64,000 bases of DNA from Thermoactinospora rubra (GCF_002093975.1 NZ_MSZZ01000024.1:124001-188000); one strand, 5' to 3'. Counted from the first letter of the stretch, positions 1 to 10,456 are shown. Notes: generated by a model from the sequence alone, not told the origin. Program-made: numbers and translations.

Positions 1-738
1 GCGCACATCGATCCCGACAGCCCGGTCCCCAAGTACTTCCAGCTGCGGGAGATCCTGCTCGACCTCATCGAGAGCAACGAGCTGAGCATCGGTGCCGCCA
101 TACCGTCGGAGCGCGACCTGTGCCAGCGCTTCGGTCTGTCCAGGATGACGGTACGGCAGGCGGTCGACCACCTGGTCTCGGAGGGTCGGCTGCACCGGGT
201 GCCGGGCAAGGGCACCTTCGTCGCGCGGCCGAAGATCGAGCTCGCGCTGCAGCTGACCTCCTTCACCGAGGACATGCGGGCCCGCGGGATGGTGCCGGGG
301 GCGCGGGACCTGGACCGCAGGATCGTGCGCGCCAGCGCCCACCTGGCCAAGGAGCTCGGCATCCAGCCGGGCGACGAGGTGCACTTCATCGAACGGCTCC
401 GCACCGCCGACGGGGAGCCGCTGTCGATCGAGCGGGCGCACATCCCGGTCTCGCTGGCCCCGGACCTCGACAAGCAGGACTTGACGGATAAATCACTGTA
501 CGAGCTGCTGGAGCGCCGCTACGGCATCGTCTTCGACGCCGGCGAGCTGACCATCGACGGCGGCATCGCCGACCCGAGCGACGCCGACCTGCTCAAGCTC
601 GACCGCGGCGGCGCCGTGCTGCTGCTCCAGCGCCGCTCCTTCTGCGGCGGGGTCTGCGCCGAGCTCGGCGTGTCCACCTATCGCGCCGACCGCTACCAGC
701 TGCGTACCGTCCTGGAGATGCCCGCCCGGCGCGGGTGA
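1..738 (+). CDS. GntR-family (HutC/UTRA, DasR-like) regulator, 5' end outside the window
   Basis: The reading frame is open from base 1 to the TGA at 736-738, so the start codon lies upstream. The visible 245 residues begin in a GntR winged-helix domain: PSERDLCQRFGLSRMTVRQA is the recognition-helix segment, followed by a wing ending in GKGTFVA. A UTRA effector-binding domain follows (LQLTSFTEDMRARG near residue 82 to the end). UTRA regulators of this type bind phosphorylated sugars; DasR, the chitin/GlcNAc regulator of Streptomyces, is the best known. The next gene on the same strand is a GlcNAc-type PTS permease, which favours an aminosugar effector (inference). I see no DasR-responsive element (ACTGGTCTAGACCACT-like) in the 68-bp gap to that gene, so direct control of it is unproven. 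Confidence 0.88.
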   Translation, partial: AHIDPDSPVPKYFQLREILLDLIESNELSIGAAIPSERDLCQRFGLSRMTVRQAVDHLVSEGRLHRVPGKGTFVARPKIELALQLTSFTEDMRARGMVPGARDLDRRIVRASAHLAKELGIQPGDEVHFIERLRTADGEPLSIERAHIPVSLAPDLDKQDLTDKSLYELLERRYGIVFDAGELTIDGGIADPSDADLLKLDRGGAVLLLQRRSFCGGVCAELGVSTYRADRYQLRTVLEMPARRG

Positions 739-786
739 GGCTCCGCCGTACCGCCTGACCCGGCGCGGGTGACGCCCCGCCGTACC
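725..786. repeat. 34-bp-period tandem duplication across the GntR stop codon
   Basis: Bases 725-752 and 759-786 are 28-bp copies that differ at two positions. Each contains CCCGGCGCGGGTGA and ends in CCGCCGTACC. The first copy carries the TGA stop of the GntR gene. The second forms most of the leader of the PTS gene. Each copy can fold through CCCGGCGCGGG, so a weak attenuator or processing role is possible, but nothing proves it. Confidence 0.75.
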
Positions 787-806
787 ACCCCCTGCGAGGA
801 CCCACG

Positions 807-2144
807 GTGAACGAGACGACAGCAGCCCCACCCTCGCCGTTCGCCCGCCTGATGGCCGTCCTGCAGCGCCTGGGCCGCTCGCTCATGCTGCCCATCGCCG
901 CCCTGCCGGCCGCCGCCCTGCTCATGCGCTTCGGCCAGCCCGACATGCTCGGCGCCAACGGCCCGGAGCCGGGCGGGCTGGCCGACGTCGCGGGCCTGGC
1001 GTGGCTGAACGACGTCGCCGAGGTCCTGGCCGCGGCCGGGGGCGCGCTGCTGGAGAACCTCCCGCTGCTGTTCGCCGTGGGCGTGGCCATCGGCTTCGCC
1101 AGGAAGGCCGACGGCTCCACCGCCCTCAGCGCCGTGGTGGGCTACCTCGTCTTCGACCGCGTCACCCGCACGATGTTCCTCGGCTCGGGCATCAGGGAGC
1201 AGGTCCTCACGCGCACCGACACGATGGAGGAGGTCGTCAACTACGGCGTCCAGAACCCCACAAGGGTGCTGGGCGGCATCCTGATCGGCCTGGTCACGGC
1301 GCTGCTGTGGCAGCGCTTCCACCGCATCAAGCTGCCCGCGTGGCTGGCCTTCTTCGGCGGGCGGCGGTTCGTCCCGATCGTGACCTCCATCGCCTCGCTC
1401 GTGCTCGGCGTGCTGATCGGGTGGATCTGGCCGGTGCTCGGCGAGTGGATCGGCCAGGCGGGCAAGCTGCTGGCCGACGCGGGCGCGGCCGGCACCGGGA
1501 TCTACGGCGTGCTCAACCGGCTGCTCATCCCGCTCGGGCTGCACCACTTCGTCAACTCGATCGTCTGGTACCTGGTCCCCGAGTGCACCGTCGGCGGCAA
1601 GGAGCTGGGCGGCGACTGGAACTGCTACTTCGCGGGCGACCCGCACGCCGGGGAGTTCATGGCCGGGTTCTTCCCCGTCATGATGTTCGCCCTGCCCGCC
1701 GCCGCGCTGGCCATGTGGCGGGCCGCGCCCCCGCATCGGCGGCCCGCCGTGGGCGGCATCATGCTGTCGGCCGGGCTGGCGTCGTTCGTCACGGGCATCA
1801 CTGAGCCCATCGAGTTCGCCTTCGTCTTCGTGGCGCCCGTGCTGTTCGCGGTGCACGCCCTGCTCACCGGGGCCGCCATGGCGATCACCACGCTCATCGA
1901 CGGGCAGCTGGGCTTCGGCTTCTCCGCGGGGCTGATCGACCTGCTGCTGAACGCCAGCAAGGCCAACACCCGCAACCTGCCGGGCATCCTGGCCCTCGGA
2001 CTGGTCTACGGGGTCGTGTACTACGTGGTCTTCAGCTTCCTCATCCGGCGGCTGAACATCATGACGCCGGGGCGGGAGCCGGATCCCGACGTGGACTCCG
2101 GGGAGGCGGCGAGGCCCCCGGCGGCGGGAGCGCCGGGGGCCTGA
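807..2144 (+). CDS. PTS transporter EIIC component, N-acetylglucosamine/glucose family
   Basis: This 445-residue integral membrane protein has about ten hydrophobic segments between residues 30 and 425. It is the sugar-conducting EIIC domain of a phosphotransferase system. The family signature GITEPIEFAFVFVAPVLF is present near residue 330, with the conserved LGLHHFVNSIVWYL segment near residue 240. No EIIB or EIIA domain is fused, so those must be supplied by other genes, as for NagE2/PtsC2 with separate NagF/Crr in Streptomyces. The GTG start is chosen because GCGAGG lies 8-13 nt upstream. With the GntR/UTRA gene before it and a chitin-binding protease after it, GlcNAc uptake is the most likely role; glucose or another hexose remains possible. 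Confidence 0.9.
   Translation: MNETTAAPPSPFARLMAVLQRLGRSLMLPIAALPAAALLMRFGQPDMLGANGPEPGGLADVAGLAWLNDVAEVLAAAGGALLENLPLLFAVGVAIGFARKADGSTALSAVVGYLVFDRVTRTMFLGSGIREQVLTRTDTMEEVVNYGVQNPTRVLGGILIGLVTALLWQRFHRIKLPAWLAFFGGRRFVPIVTSIASLVLGVLIGWIWPVLGEWIGQAGKLLADAGAAGTGIYGVLNRLLIPLGLHHFVNSIVWYLVPECTVGGKELGGDWNCYFAGDPHAGEFMAGFFPVMMFALPAAALAMWRAAPPHRRPAVGGIMLSAGLASFVTGITEPIEFAFVFVAPVLFAVHALLTGAAMAITTLIDGQLGFGFSAGLIDLLLNASKANTRNLPGILALGLVYGVVYYVVFSFLIRRLNIMTPGREPDPDVDSGEAARPPAAGAPGA
2112..2142. terminator. Hairpin overlapping the end of the PTS gene
   Basis: A perfect 12-bp stem (AGGCCCCCGGCG, 2112-2123, with 2131-2142) and a 7-nt loop sits on the last codons and first stop base of the PTS gene. Only 23 bp separate the convergent stop codons, so it probably acts for both directions. 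There is no clear T-tract. Confidence 0.6.
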
Positions 2145-2167
2145 GGAACCGGGTTAGACAGGCCGGT

Positions 2168-3541
2168 TCAGACCTGCTGCCACAACGCCGGGACGTTCGG
2201 CGGCTCCCAGCCGGGCTGGGAGGTGTGCGCCTGGAGGCAGCGGTAGGTGGCTCCGCCGTACGTGACCTGGGCGCCCACGGCGTACGCGGTCCACGGGGCC
2301 CACGTGCCGCCCGGCGGGTTGCTGCTCGTCGGGGTCGGCGACGGCGTCGGGCCGGGGCCGCCGGAGGCGACCAGCGACAGCCCGTAGGCGGAGAGGATCT
2401 CGTTGACCGGCTGGTAGTACGTCGTGCCGCCGCTGGAGCAGTTGCCCGAGCCGCCGGAGGTGACGCCCTGCGCCTGGCTGCCGGAGAAGTACGAGCCGCC
2501 CGAGTCGCCCGGCTCGGCGCACACCGTGGTCCGCGTGACGCCCGTGACGGTGCCCTGCGGGTAGGTGACGCTGGTGTTGTGCTGCTGGATCGTGCCGCAG
2601 TGGTACTGCGTGGTCGAGCCCGACCGGCACACCGACGCGCCGGGGACGGCCTGCTGCGAGCCGGTGATGGTGATCAGGCCCTGGCTGTAGGCGTTGACGT
2701 AGCGGGTGGGCGTCCACTGGCTGTTGACCTCGACCCAGGCGTAGTCGTTGCCCGGGAAGGACGAGCCGCGGAAGGTGCCCTGCGCCACGCGGTTGTAGCC
2801 GCTGGTCGACTGGCCGACCGTGCCGCAGTGTCCGGCGGTCACGAAGCCGCCCTGGCTGCCGGGCTTGGTGACGGCGAAGCCGACCGAGCAGCGCCCGCCG
2901 CCGCCCATGTAGTAGGCGTCGCCGCCCCGCACGTCGTAGAGGGGGACGGGGCGCTCGCCCGACTGCTGGATCTGCACCAGGGCCTGGTCGACGCCGCCGG
3001 CGGCGACGACCCGCCGGGCGGCGGCCGGGTCCTGGGCGAGGACGACGAGCTTGTTGGCCTGGACGTCCACGTACCAGGCCGGGACCGAGCGCGGCATCCG
3101 CTTGGCGAGCTGGTCCAGCCGCGCCTTGGCGGCCTCGAGCGCGGCCAGCGGCTGGGAGACGAGCACGGGCGTGCCGCCCAGGTCGCGGATGGTGGCCTGC
3201 TTGGCGGCGTCGCTGGTGGCGACCATGAGCGTGGAGGTGGGGCCGGTGACCCACAGGCCGCCGTAGGCCGCGCCGAGCGCGTTCCTGAACAACGGCTCCA
3301 CGTTCGCGGCCGCGGTCTCGTTGACTAAGCGTTCCTGGGCCTGCTCTGCGGTGATGCCGAGATCGCGGCTGAGCGCCTGGACCAGCTTCTCGTCGGGATC
3401 CGCCGCGGCCTCCGCCTGCTGGCGGGCCTGGGCGTAGGGGGTGGGGGGTTCGCCCGCGGTGGCCGCGAACGCGACCGCCGGGACGGCGGCGAGGACGAGG
3501 GCGATGGCCGCGCTCGTCCCCGCGACGTGCTTGCGGAGCAT
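2168..3541 (-). CDS. Secreted S1 (alpha-lytic/streptogrisin-type) serine protease with C-terminal chitin-binding module
   Basis: The protein has 457 residues from an ATG at 3541. This start is chosen over longer ones because GAGGAG lies 8 nt upstream and a signal peptide (RKHV..., hydrophobic core ALVLAAVPAVAFA) begins there. A pro-region of about 190 residues, typical of alpha-lytic proteases as a folding chaperone, is followed by the protease domain. Catalytic residues visible: His in FVTAGHCGT (about 238), Asp in GNDYAW (about 266), Ser in EPGDSGGSYF (about 347). A Pro/Thr/Ser linker leads to a CBM5/12-like module (about 413-457; WAPWTAYAVGAQV and YRCLQAH). The enzyme should be exported, self-process and act on proteins associated with chitin. 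Proximity to the aminosugar PTS gene supports a chitin-degradation setting. Confidence 0.92.
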   Translation of the reverse strand: MLRKHVAGTSAAIALVLAAVPAVAFAATAGEPPTPYAQARQQAEAAADPDEKLVQALSRDLGITAEQAQERLVNETAAANVEPLFRNALGAAYGGLWVTGPTSTLMVATSDAAKQATIRDLGGTPVLVSQPLAALEAAKARLDQLAKRMPRSVPAWYVDVQANKLVVLAQDPAAARRVVAAGGVDQALVQIQQSGERPVPLYDVRGGDAYYMGGGGRCSVGFAVTKPGSQGGFVTAGHCGTVGQSTSGYNRVAQGTFRGSSFPGNDYAWVEVNSQWTPTRYVNAYSQGLITITGSQQAVPGASVCRSGSTTQYHCGTIQQHNTSVTYPQGTVTGVTRTTVCAEPGDSGGSYFSGSQAQGVTSGGSGNCSSGGTTYYQPVNEILSAYGLSLVASGGPGPTPSPTPTSSNPPGGTWAPWTAYAVGAQVTYGGATYRCLQAHTSQPGWEPPNVPALWQQV

Positions 3542-3627
3542 GAACATCTCTCCTCGGATCAGGGGGTGCGCCGCAAACGTAACGGGGGCGCCGCCGCCGG
3601 CGGCCATATCAGCGGGTTCCCCATCCG

Positions 3628-3716
3628 GTGTTATGGCCTGCCGGTGTTCGCGGAGTTCGCGCAGGTGGGAGCCGCTTTCTCCGGTACGGCCGGGCGATTG
3701 GGGGCGGCCATAACAC
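3628..3716. promoter_or_regulatory. Spaced perfect inverted repeat upstream of the protease gene
   Basis: GTGTTATGGCC (3628-3638) and GGCCATAACAC (3706-3716) are exact reverse complements separated by 67 bp. Related partial copies occur at 3602-3610 (GGCCATATC) and near 3732 (GTTATACC). They lie 87-175 bp upstream of the protease start in the 485-bp gap between two divergent genes. A dispersed operator for a looping or dimeric regulator is the likeliest reading; a chance palindrome cannot be excluded. Confidence 0.45.
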
Positions 3717-3893
3717 TTGGCCAGAGCGCGGCGTTATACCGCCGGGATTCGGGACATGCCGCGGTTGGAGGGCCGTGGACCGAATAGCGGGGTCGTGGCG
3801 GGATCTTCGGCGCGAATCGGTGCGGAACTCCCGCGCCGCCCGAGAAAGTCGCGGCGCGGTGTATCCGGGGGCCGGGCCGAAAACTCTTAGCAG

Positions 3894-4012
3894 TGACGTC
3901 CGCTCGGCGGTGAGATCCGCTCAGCGGTGAGATCCGCTCCGCAAGGACCTCCGCTCAGCAGGGACGTCCCCTCAGCAAGAACTTCCGCTCAGCGGTGACT
4001 TCCGCTCCCCTT
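3894..4012 (+). repeat. Seven imperfect 17-bp tandem repeats
   Basis: Units run 3894-3910, 3911-3927, 3928-3944, 3945-3961, 3962-3978, 3979-3995 and 3996-4012. The consensus is TGACNTCCGCTCAGCGG, with the core CCGCTC or CCCCTC in every unit. Units differ mainly in the first three and last three bases. The array ends 14 bp before the ATG of the Rv3235-like gene, so it fills the whole of that gene's proximal upstream region. A 17-bp period is not a multiple of three and no frame gives a plausible protein. Confidence 0.85.
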
Positions 4013-4026
4013 CCCATGGAGGTGTC

Positions 4027-4464
4027 ATGTCGTCCCGACTCCCTCGCTTCTCCCGCCCCGCCGGGCCCGCCGTCCAGGGCTCCCTGGCGTTGAGCGACGC
4101 CCTGGCCCTGACCGACGAGGCGGCGGTCCGCCCCCTGGTGTGGGGCGCGCCGGGCGCGGTGCCGGACGAGCGCTCGCTGCGCCACCTCGGCCAGGCGCTC
4201 GCCGAGGTCCTCGCCGGCCGCCGCCCTCCCTCCTCGGTCGCCGACCGCCTCACCGACCGCGCCTACCGTGACCTGCTGCGCGCGGGCAGGATGATCGCCG
4301 CCACCCGCCCGCCCTTCGTCGGCACCCCGCACGTCAAGGAACCGGCGGACGGCGCGCTGGAGCTGTGCATGCTCGTCCACTGCGGCGACCGCAGCCGCGT
4401 CCTCGCCCTGCGCCTGGAGCGTCGCGGCGTCCAGTGGCTGTGCACCGACTTCGAGACGGCTTGA
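4027..4464 (+). CDS. Rv3235-family protein (DUF6459-like)
   Basis: This 145-residue soluble protein resembles the small Rv3235 family that sits beside secA in many actinobacteria. The N-terminal third is Pro/Arg-rich. The C-terminal half carries the recognisable end: a hydrophobic strand, LELCMLVHCGDRSRVLALRLE, and the terminal RRGVQWLCTDFE. The position next to secA matches the conserved order and is much of the evidence for the call. No enzymatic motif is visible, and the function of the family is unknown. GGAGG lies about 3-4 nt before the ATG, which is close but acceptable. The upstream region is a 17-bp repeat array. Confidence 0.75.
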   Translation: MSSRLPRFSRPAGPAVQGSLALSDALALTDEAAVRPLVWGAPGAVPDERSLRHLGQALAEVLAGRRPPSSVADRLTDRAYRDLLRAGRMIAATRPPFVGTPHVKEPADGALELCMLVHCGDRSRVLALRLERRGVQWLCTDFETA

Positions 4465-4560
4465 GGGGTACGGCCCGGCGGCCTCGGAAGAGGCTCCGGC
4501 GCTCAAAAAGCATGGCCTTCGGCCTAACCCCGGCGCTTCGCGCTCATCGGCCTCAGGCTG

Positions 4561-4600
4561 TGCTCAGCGGGGTGCGCCTGGCGGCGCACCCCGCACAGCA
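4561..4600. terminator. Strong hairpin downstream of the Rv3235-like gene
   Basis: The core GGGGTGCGCC (4569-4578) pairs perfectly with GGCGCACCCC (4583-4592) around a TGGC loop. The stem can extend to TGCT (4561) and AGCA (4600) with an internal two-base mismatch. It lies about 100 bp after the stop codon of the Rv3235-like gene and has no T-tract, as is usual for actinobacterial terminators. Confidence 0.6.
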
Positions 4601-5091
4601 CGACACATGAGTGACCGACACCCACACAGCAGGGCGCCCGTGAGCAGCCAAGCACCGTGGGCGGCCGGGCACCAGAGCGTAACGCGCCCGCATTGGCCAA
4701 CGCCAAGGGGCCACGAGCCCCCAACCACCGCCAAGAGCCCACCCACCACGCACGCCAACAGCCAGACACCAGCACGCAGCCCGCAGCACACCGACATCGG
4801 CCAACACCAAGAACCGCCAGCCTCAACACCCCAGGAGCCCACCACGCACGCCGCCGTAGAGACTCCGCCTCACAAAAGCTCCCTGCCATCCCCAAGCACA
4901 CCCGGCGGAATCGCCTCCACAGACCTGGGCGTTGCCGCGACACGCCCAGCCGAGCCACGTTCTCTGCAGCGTCCGCCAAGCGCCCACCGAAGCCGAGCTC
5001 GAAGCCGAAACCGATCCGATCCGCCCGCCAGGCCGTACCGGAACCGCGCGACCCGGTCCGCGCCGCCGTACCACCAAAAAACACCAAGCGA

Positions 5092-5124
5092 AGGCCCCGC
5101 ACCGGGACGGTCGGTGCGGGGCCT
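5092..5124 (-). terminator. secA terminator
   Basis: A perfect 12-bp stem, AGGCCCCGCACC (5092-5103) with 5113-5124 and a 9-nt loop, starts 10 bp after the secA stop codon. On the minus strand it is followed after a few bases by TTGGTGTTTTTTGG, giving a T-rich tail. This makes it a good factor-independent terminator. Confidence 0.8.
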
Positions 5125-5134
5125 CGCGGCGGCG

Positions 5135-7930
<2,796 letters not shown>

Positions 7931-8142
7931 TTGATTAAAGCTCCTCGCAGGTCTACCCCGGCGGCGCCGCCAGGAGGAGAGGCCGAGACATACTTCCCCG
8001 TAGCCATCGTAGGCCGTTCCGCCACCTGACACAGCCACCGCGATGAGCGGCCCTCCTCCCCCTTCTGGAAGAATGCCGAGGAGTAGGGCGCAAGAGCACG
8101 GAAAGCCAGCCAGGAGGCCGCTGGCAAAGAAAGGATTGCCAT

Positions 8143-8403
8143 ATGGTCGAGGGGCAGAAGAAGGAGCAGACCGAGAACCTGGGCAGCCACGGCGGGCGCG
8201 CCTCTTCCTGGCTCGCGGTGACGATCATGCTGATCGGCTTCACCGTGGGCGGGTTCGGTCTGACCCAGTCCAACTGGCTGATCGTCTGGATCGGCGTCGG
8301 CATCACGGTCCTCGGGGGGATCCTCGCCCTCGTCTTCAACATCTTCACCGACGTCGTGATCGACGCGCCGCGCGAGGGGATGACGGTCGAAGACCACCGA
8401 TGA
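8143..8403 (+). CDS. HGxxPAAW-family small membrane protein
   Basis: This 86-residue protein has a short polar N-terminus with SHGGRASSW, which matches the HGxx(P/A)xxW signature of a small actinobacterial family. Two transmembrane helices follow (about residues 23-43 and 48-69), with a short acidic cytosolic tail. The role of the family is unknown. AAAGGA lies 6-8 nt before the ATG. It is divergent from secA across 212 bp, and the next gene starts 40 bp downstream from its own -10 element. Confidence 0.8.
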   Translation: MVEGQKKEQTENLGSHGGRASSWLAVTIMLIGFTVGGFGLTQSNWLIVWIGVGITVLGGILALVFNIFTDVVIDAPREGMTVEDHR

Positions 8404-8428
8404 GCCCGTCGTTGTCGGTGTGCCCCGC

Positions 8429-8434
8429 TAGCAT
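8429..8434 (+). promoter_or_regulatory. Leaderless-type -10 element TAGCAT
   Basis: TAGCAT fits TANNNT and ends 8 nt before the ATG of the YcaQ-like gene. No Shine-Dalgarno is present between them, so transcription probably starts at or next to the start codon. Confidence 0.5.
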
Positions 8435-8442
8435 TCGCCGAC

Positions 8443-9630
8443 ATGACGGACTTGACGGCCGCTGAGGCCCGCCGATTGGTGCTGCGCGCCCAGGGCTTCG
8501 TCGGCGCCGACGCCCGCAAGGGCGGTGTCGCCGCCATGCTGCGACGGCTGGGCGCGGTGCAGCTCGACACCGTCTCGGTGCTGGCCCGCTCGCACGAGCT
8601 GGTCGCCTACGCCCGGCTGGGCGCCGTCGGCAGGCGGGCCGTCGAGCGGGCCTACTGGCACGACCCGGCCCGCAGTTTCGAGTACTGGTGCCACGCCGCC
8701 TGCATCCTGCCCATCGAGCACTGGCCGCTGTACGGCTTCCGCCGCCGCGGCTTCCGCGCCCGGGGGCTACGCTGGCACACCGTGCCGCCGGACGTCGACA
8801 AGCTGCTGGAGCGCGTACGGCAGAGCGGCCCCGTGACGACGTCCGACGTGGGCGGCGCACGCAACGGCGGCCCCTGGTGGGACTGGTCCGACTCCAAGAT
8901 CGGCCTGGAGTGGCTGCTCGACATCGGCGAGCTGGTCTGCACCCGCCGGGTGGGCTGGCGCAGGGTCTACGACCTGGCCGAGCGGGCCGTGCCCGCCGAG
9001 CTGCTGGGCCAGGACCTGCCCGACGAGGAGTGCATCCGGCGGCTCGCGGGCGTCGCCGGGCGCTCGCTGGGCGTGGCCACCAGGGGCGACCTGGTCGACT
9101 TTTTACGGGTGCGCAACCAGCACGCGGCGATGCTGGACGAGGCGCTGCTGAGCGGCGGGTCCGGGCTGGTCCCGGTGACGGTGGCCGGCTGGCCGCCGGG
9201 CCGGAAGGGCGGCCCCAACGCATGGGCCGACCCGGCTCTGCTGGCCTCCGACGTGCGCGGCCGGCACCGCACGACCCTGGTCTCCCCCTTCGACTCGCTC
9301 ATCTGGCACCGCGGGCGCACCGAGCGGGTCTTCGGCTTCACCTACACGCTGGAGCTCTACGTTCCCAAGGCCAAGCGCGTCCACGGCTACTTCACCATGC
9401 CGGTGCTGGCGGGCGGCCGCCTCATCGGCCGGGTGGACCCGGCCCGGGAGGGGTCGACGCTGGTGGCGCGGCAGGTGCACCTGGAGCCGGGCGTCGACGG
9501 GCGCAAGGCGGTGGAGGCGGTGCGCGAGGCCCTGTGGTCGGCGGCGGCGTGGGTGGGGTGCGACTCGGTGCGGGTGGAGCGGAGCGACCCGCCGCACCTG
9601 GCCGCGGAGCTGGCGCGTGAGCCCGCGTGA
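8443..9630 (+). CDS. YcaQ/AlkZ-like winged-helix DNA glycosylase (HTH_42 family)
   Basis: This 395-residue protein belongs to the crosslink-repair glycosylase YcaQ family (winged helix DNA-binding domain-containing protein). It consists of tandem winged-helix modules. The expected catalytic-site motif of the form Q-hydrophobic-Q/D is seen as QLDTVSVLARSHE (about residues 39-51). Other family marks are FEYWCHAACILPIEHWPLY (about 78-96) and SPFDSLIWHRGRTERVFGF near residue 285. Members unhook interstrand crosslinks or remove bulky alkyl adducts such as azinomycin lesions; producers of DNA-damaging compounds use paralogues for self-protection. No biosynthetic cluster is visible here, so a general repair role is more likely. 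It is preceded by a leaderless-type promoter. Confidence 0.88.
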   Translation: MTDLTAAEARRLVLRAQGFVGADARKGGVAAMLRRLGAVQLDTVSVLARSHELVAYARLGAVGRRAVERAYWHDPARSFEYWCHAACILPIEHWPLYGFRRRGFRARGLRWHTVPPDVDKLLERVRQSGPVTTSDVGGARNGGPWWDWSDSKIGLEWLLDIGELVCTRRVGWRRVYDLAERAVPAELLGQDLPDEECIRRLAGVAGRSLGVATRGDLVDFLRVRNQHAAMLDEALLSGGSGLVPVTVAGWPPGRKGGPNAWADPALLASDVRGRHRTTLVSPFDSLIWHRGRTERVFGFTYTLELYVPKAKRVHGYFTMPVLAGGRLIGRVDPAREGSTLVARQVHLEPGVDGRKAVEAVREALWSAAAWVGCDSVRVERSDPPHLAAELAREPA

Positions 9631-9690
9631 GCCCGGCGGCGCCGGCCGGAGGAGCCCCGCGAGCCCGGCCGCGCCCGCCCGCGAGCCCGC

Positions 9691-10266
9691 ATGACGCCGA
9701 TCGTGCTGCTGGGCGGCGCGTCCGGCACGGGCAAGACGCGGGTGTCCTATCCGCTGGCCCGCCGCCTGGGCGTCCCGCTCGTCGAGGTCGACGACATCGT
9801 CGAGGCGTTGCAGGCGATGACCACGCCCGAGCAGGCGCCGCTGCTGCACTACTGGCGCGTCGACCCGCGGGCGCGCACCCTGGGCCCGGAGGAGATCGTG
9901 CGGGTGCAGATCGCGGTGGCCGAGGCGCTGACCCCCGCGATCGTGGCGGTCGTCGCCAACCACCTGGACACCGGCACACCGGTCGTGGTCGAGGGCGACT
10001 ACCTGCTGCCCGCCGTGGCCCTCCGGCCGGAGTTCGGCGGCCGGGTGCGGGCGGTGGTGCTGCACGAGCCGGACGAGGAGCGGCTCGCGGCCAACTACCG
10101 CGCCCGGGAGCCCGAGGCGGGCGACCAGGCGGGCCGGGCCAGGGTGAGCCGCCTGTACGGCGACTGGCTGGCCGGCCAGGCCCGCTCGCTGGGCGTCCCG
10201 GTGGTGGCCGCCCGCCCGTGGCACGACGTGCTCGACCGGGTGACGGCCGCCCTCGGATGCGGGTGA
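9691..10266 (+). CDS. P-loop NTPase / kinase-like protein (AAA_33 type)
   Basis: This 191-residue soluble protein begins with a Walker A loop, GGASGTGKT (residues 8-16), within PIVLLGGASGTGKTRVSYPL. A hydrophobic strand ending in VEGDYLLP (about 105-112) is a plausible Walker B or acceptor-site segment, and a lid-like region with Arg residues (EERLAANYRAREPE) follows. This arrangement resembles shikimate, gluconate or zeta-toxin-type small-molecule kinases, and proteins like it are sometimes labelled 2-phosphoglycerate kinase. The substrate is unknown. It follows the YcaQ-like gene by 60 bp on the same strand and could be co-transcribed. No good Shine-Dalgarno is seen. Confidence 0.75.
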   Translation: MTPIVLLGGASGTGKTRVSYPLARRLGVPLVEVDDIVEALQAMTTPEQAPLLHYWRVDPRARTLGPEEIVRVQIAVAEALTPAIVAVVANHLDTGTPVVVEGDYLLPAVALRPEFGGRVRAVVLHEPDEERLAANYRAREPEAGDQAGRARVSRLYGDWLAGQARSLGVPVVAARPWHDVLDRVTAALGCG

Positions 10267-10306
10267 CCTGCCGAATCGTCTCGCGTGTCGTGGGTAGGGG
10301 ACGCCC

Positions 10307-10456
10307 ATGGCGAAACTCATGGACCGCGTGCGCTCCTTCCTTCGCAGCCCGCAGGGCCGGCGGACCGTCGAGAAGGCCAAGCGCATCGCGAACGACCCCG
10401 GCAACCAGGCCAAGGCGCGCCGTTTCCTGGAGCGCCTGCGCACCCGCCGGCACTGA
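10307..10456 (+). CDS. Small basic protein of 49 residues
   Basis: An ATG at 10307 with TAGGGGA 5-9 nt upstream opens a 49-codon frame ending at 10456. The product starts MAKLMDRVRSFLRSPQGRR and ends FLERLRTRRH. It is strongly basic (about one third Arg/Lys), lacks Cys, and is predicted mostly helical and amphipathic. I do not recognise a named family. Similar small Arg-rich proteins of actinobacteria are uncharacterised. Good translation signals, a proper stop and a terminator 80 bp downstream favour a real gene. Confidence 0.65.
   Translation: MAKLMDRVRSFLRSPQGRRTVEKAKRIANDPGNQAKARRFLERLRTRRH

Larger units (their letters stand above)
4465..5134. other. 670-bp non-coding gap between convergent genes, with an A/C-skewed tract
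   Basis: No frame on either strand gives a credible protein here; the long open frames are compositional. The left part (4480-4600) holds short GC palindromes such as GGCCTTCGGCC and a strong hairpin at 4561-4600. From about 4690 to 4910 the plus strand is unusually rich in A and C and poor in G and T, with runs such as CCACCACGCACGCCAACAGC, which contrasts with the balanced GC of the flanks. The right end is the secA terminator. Confidence 0.6.

Noticed and set aside
739..806. DasR-responsive element before the PTS gene
   Set aside because: No sequence close to ACTGGTCTAGACCACT is present in the gap.
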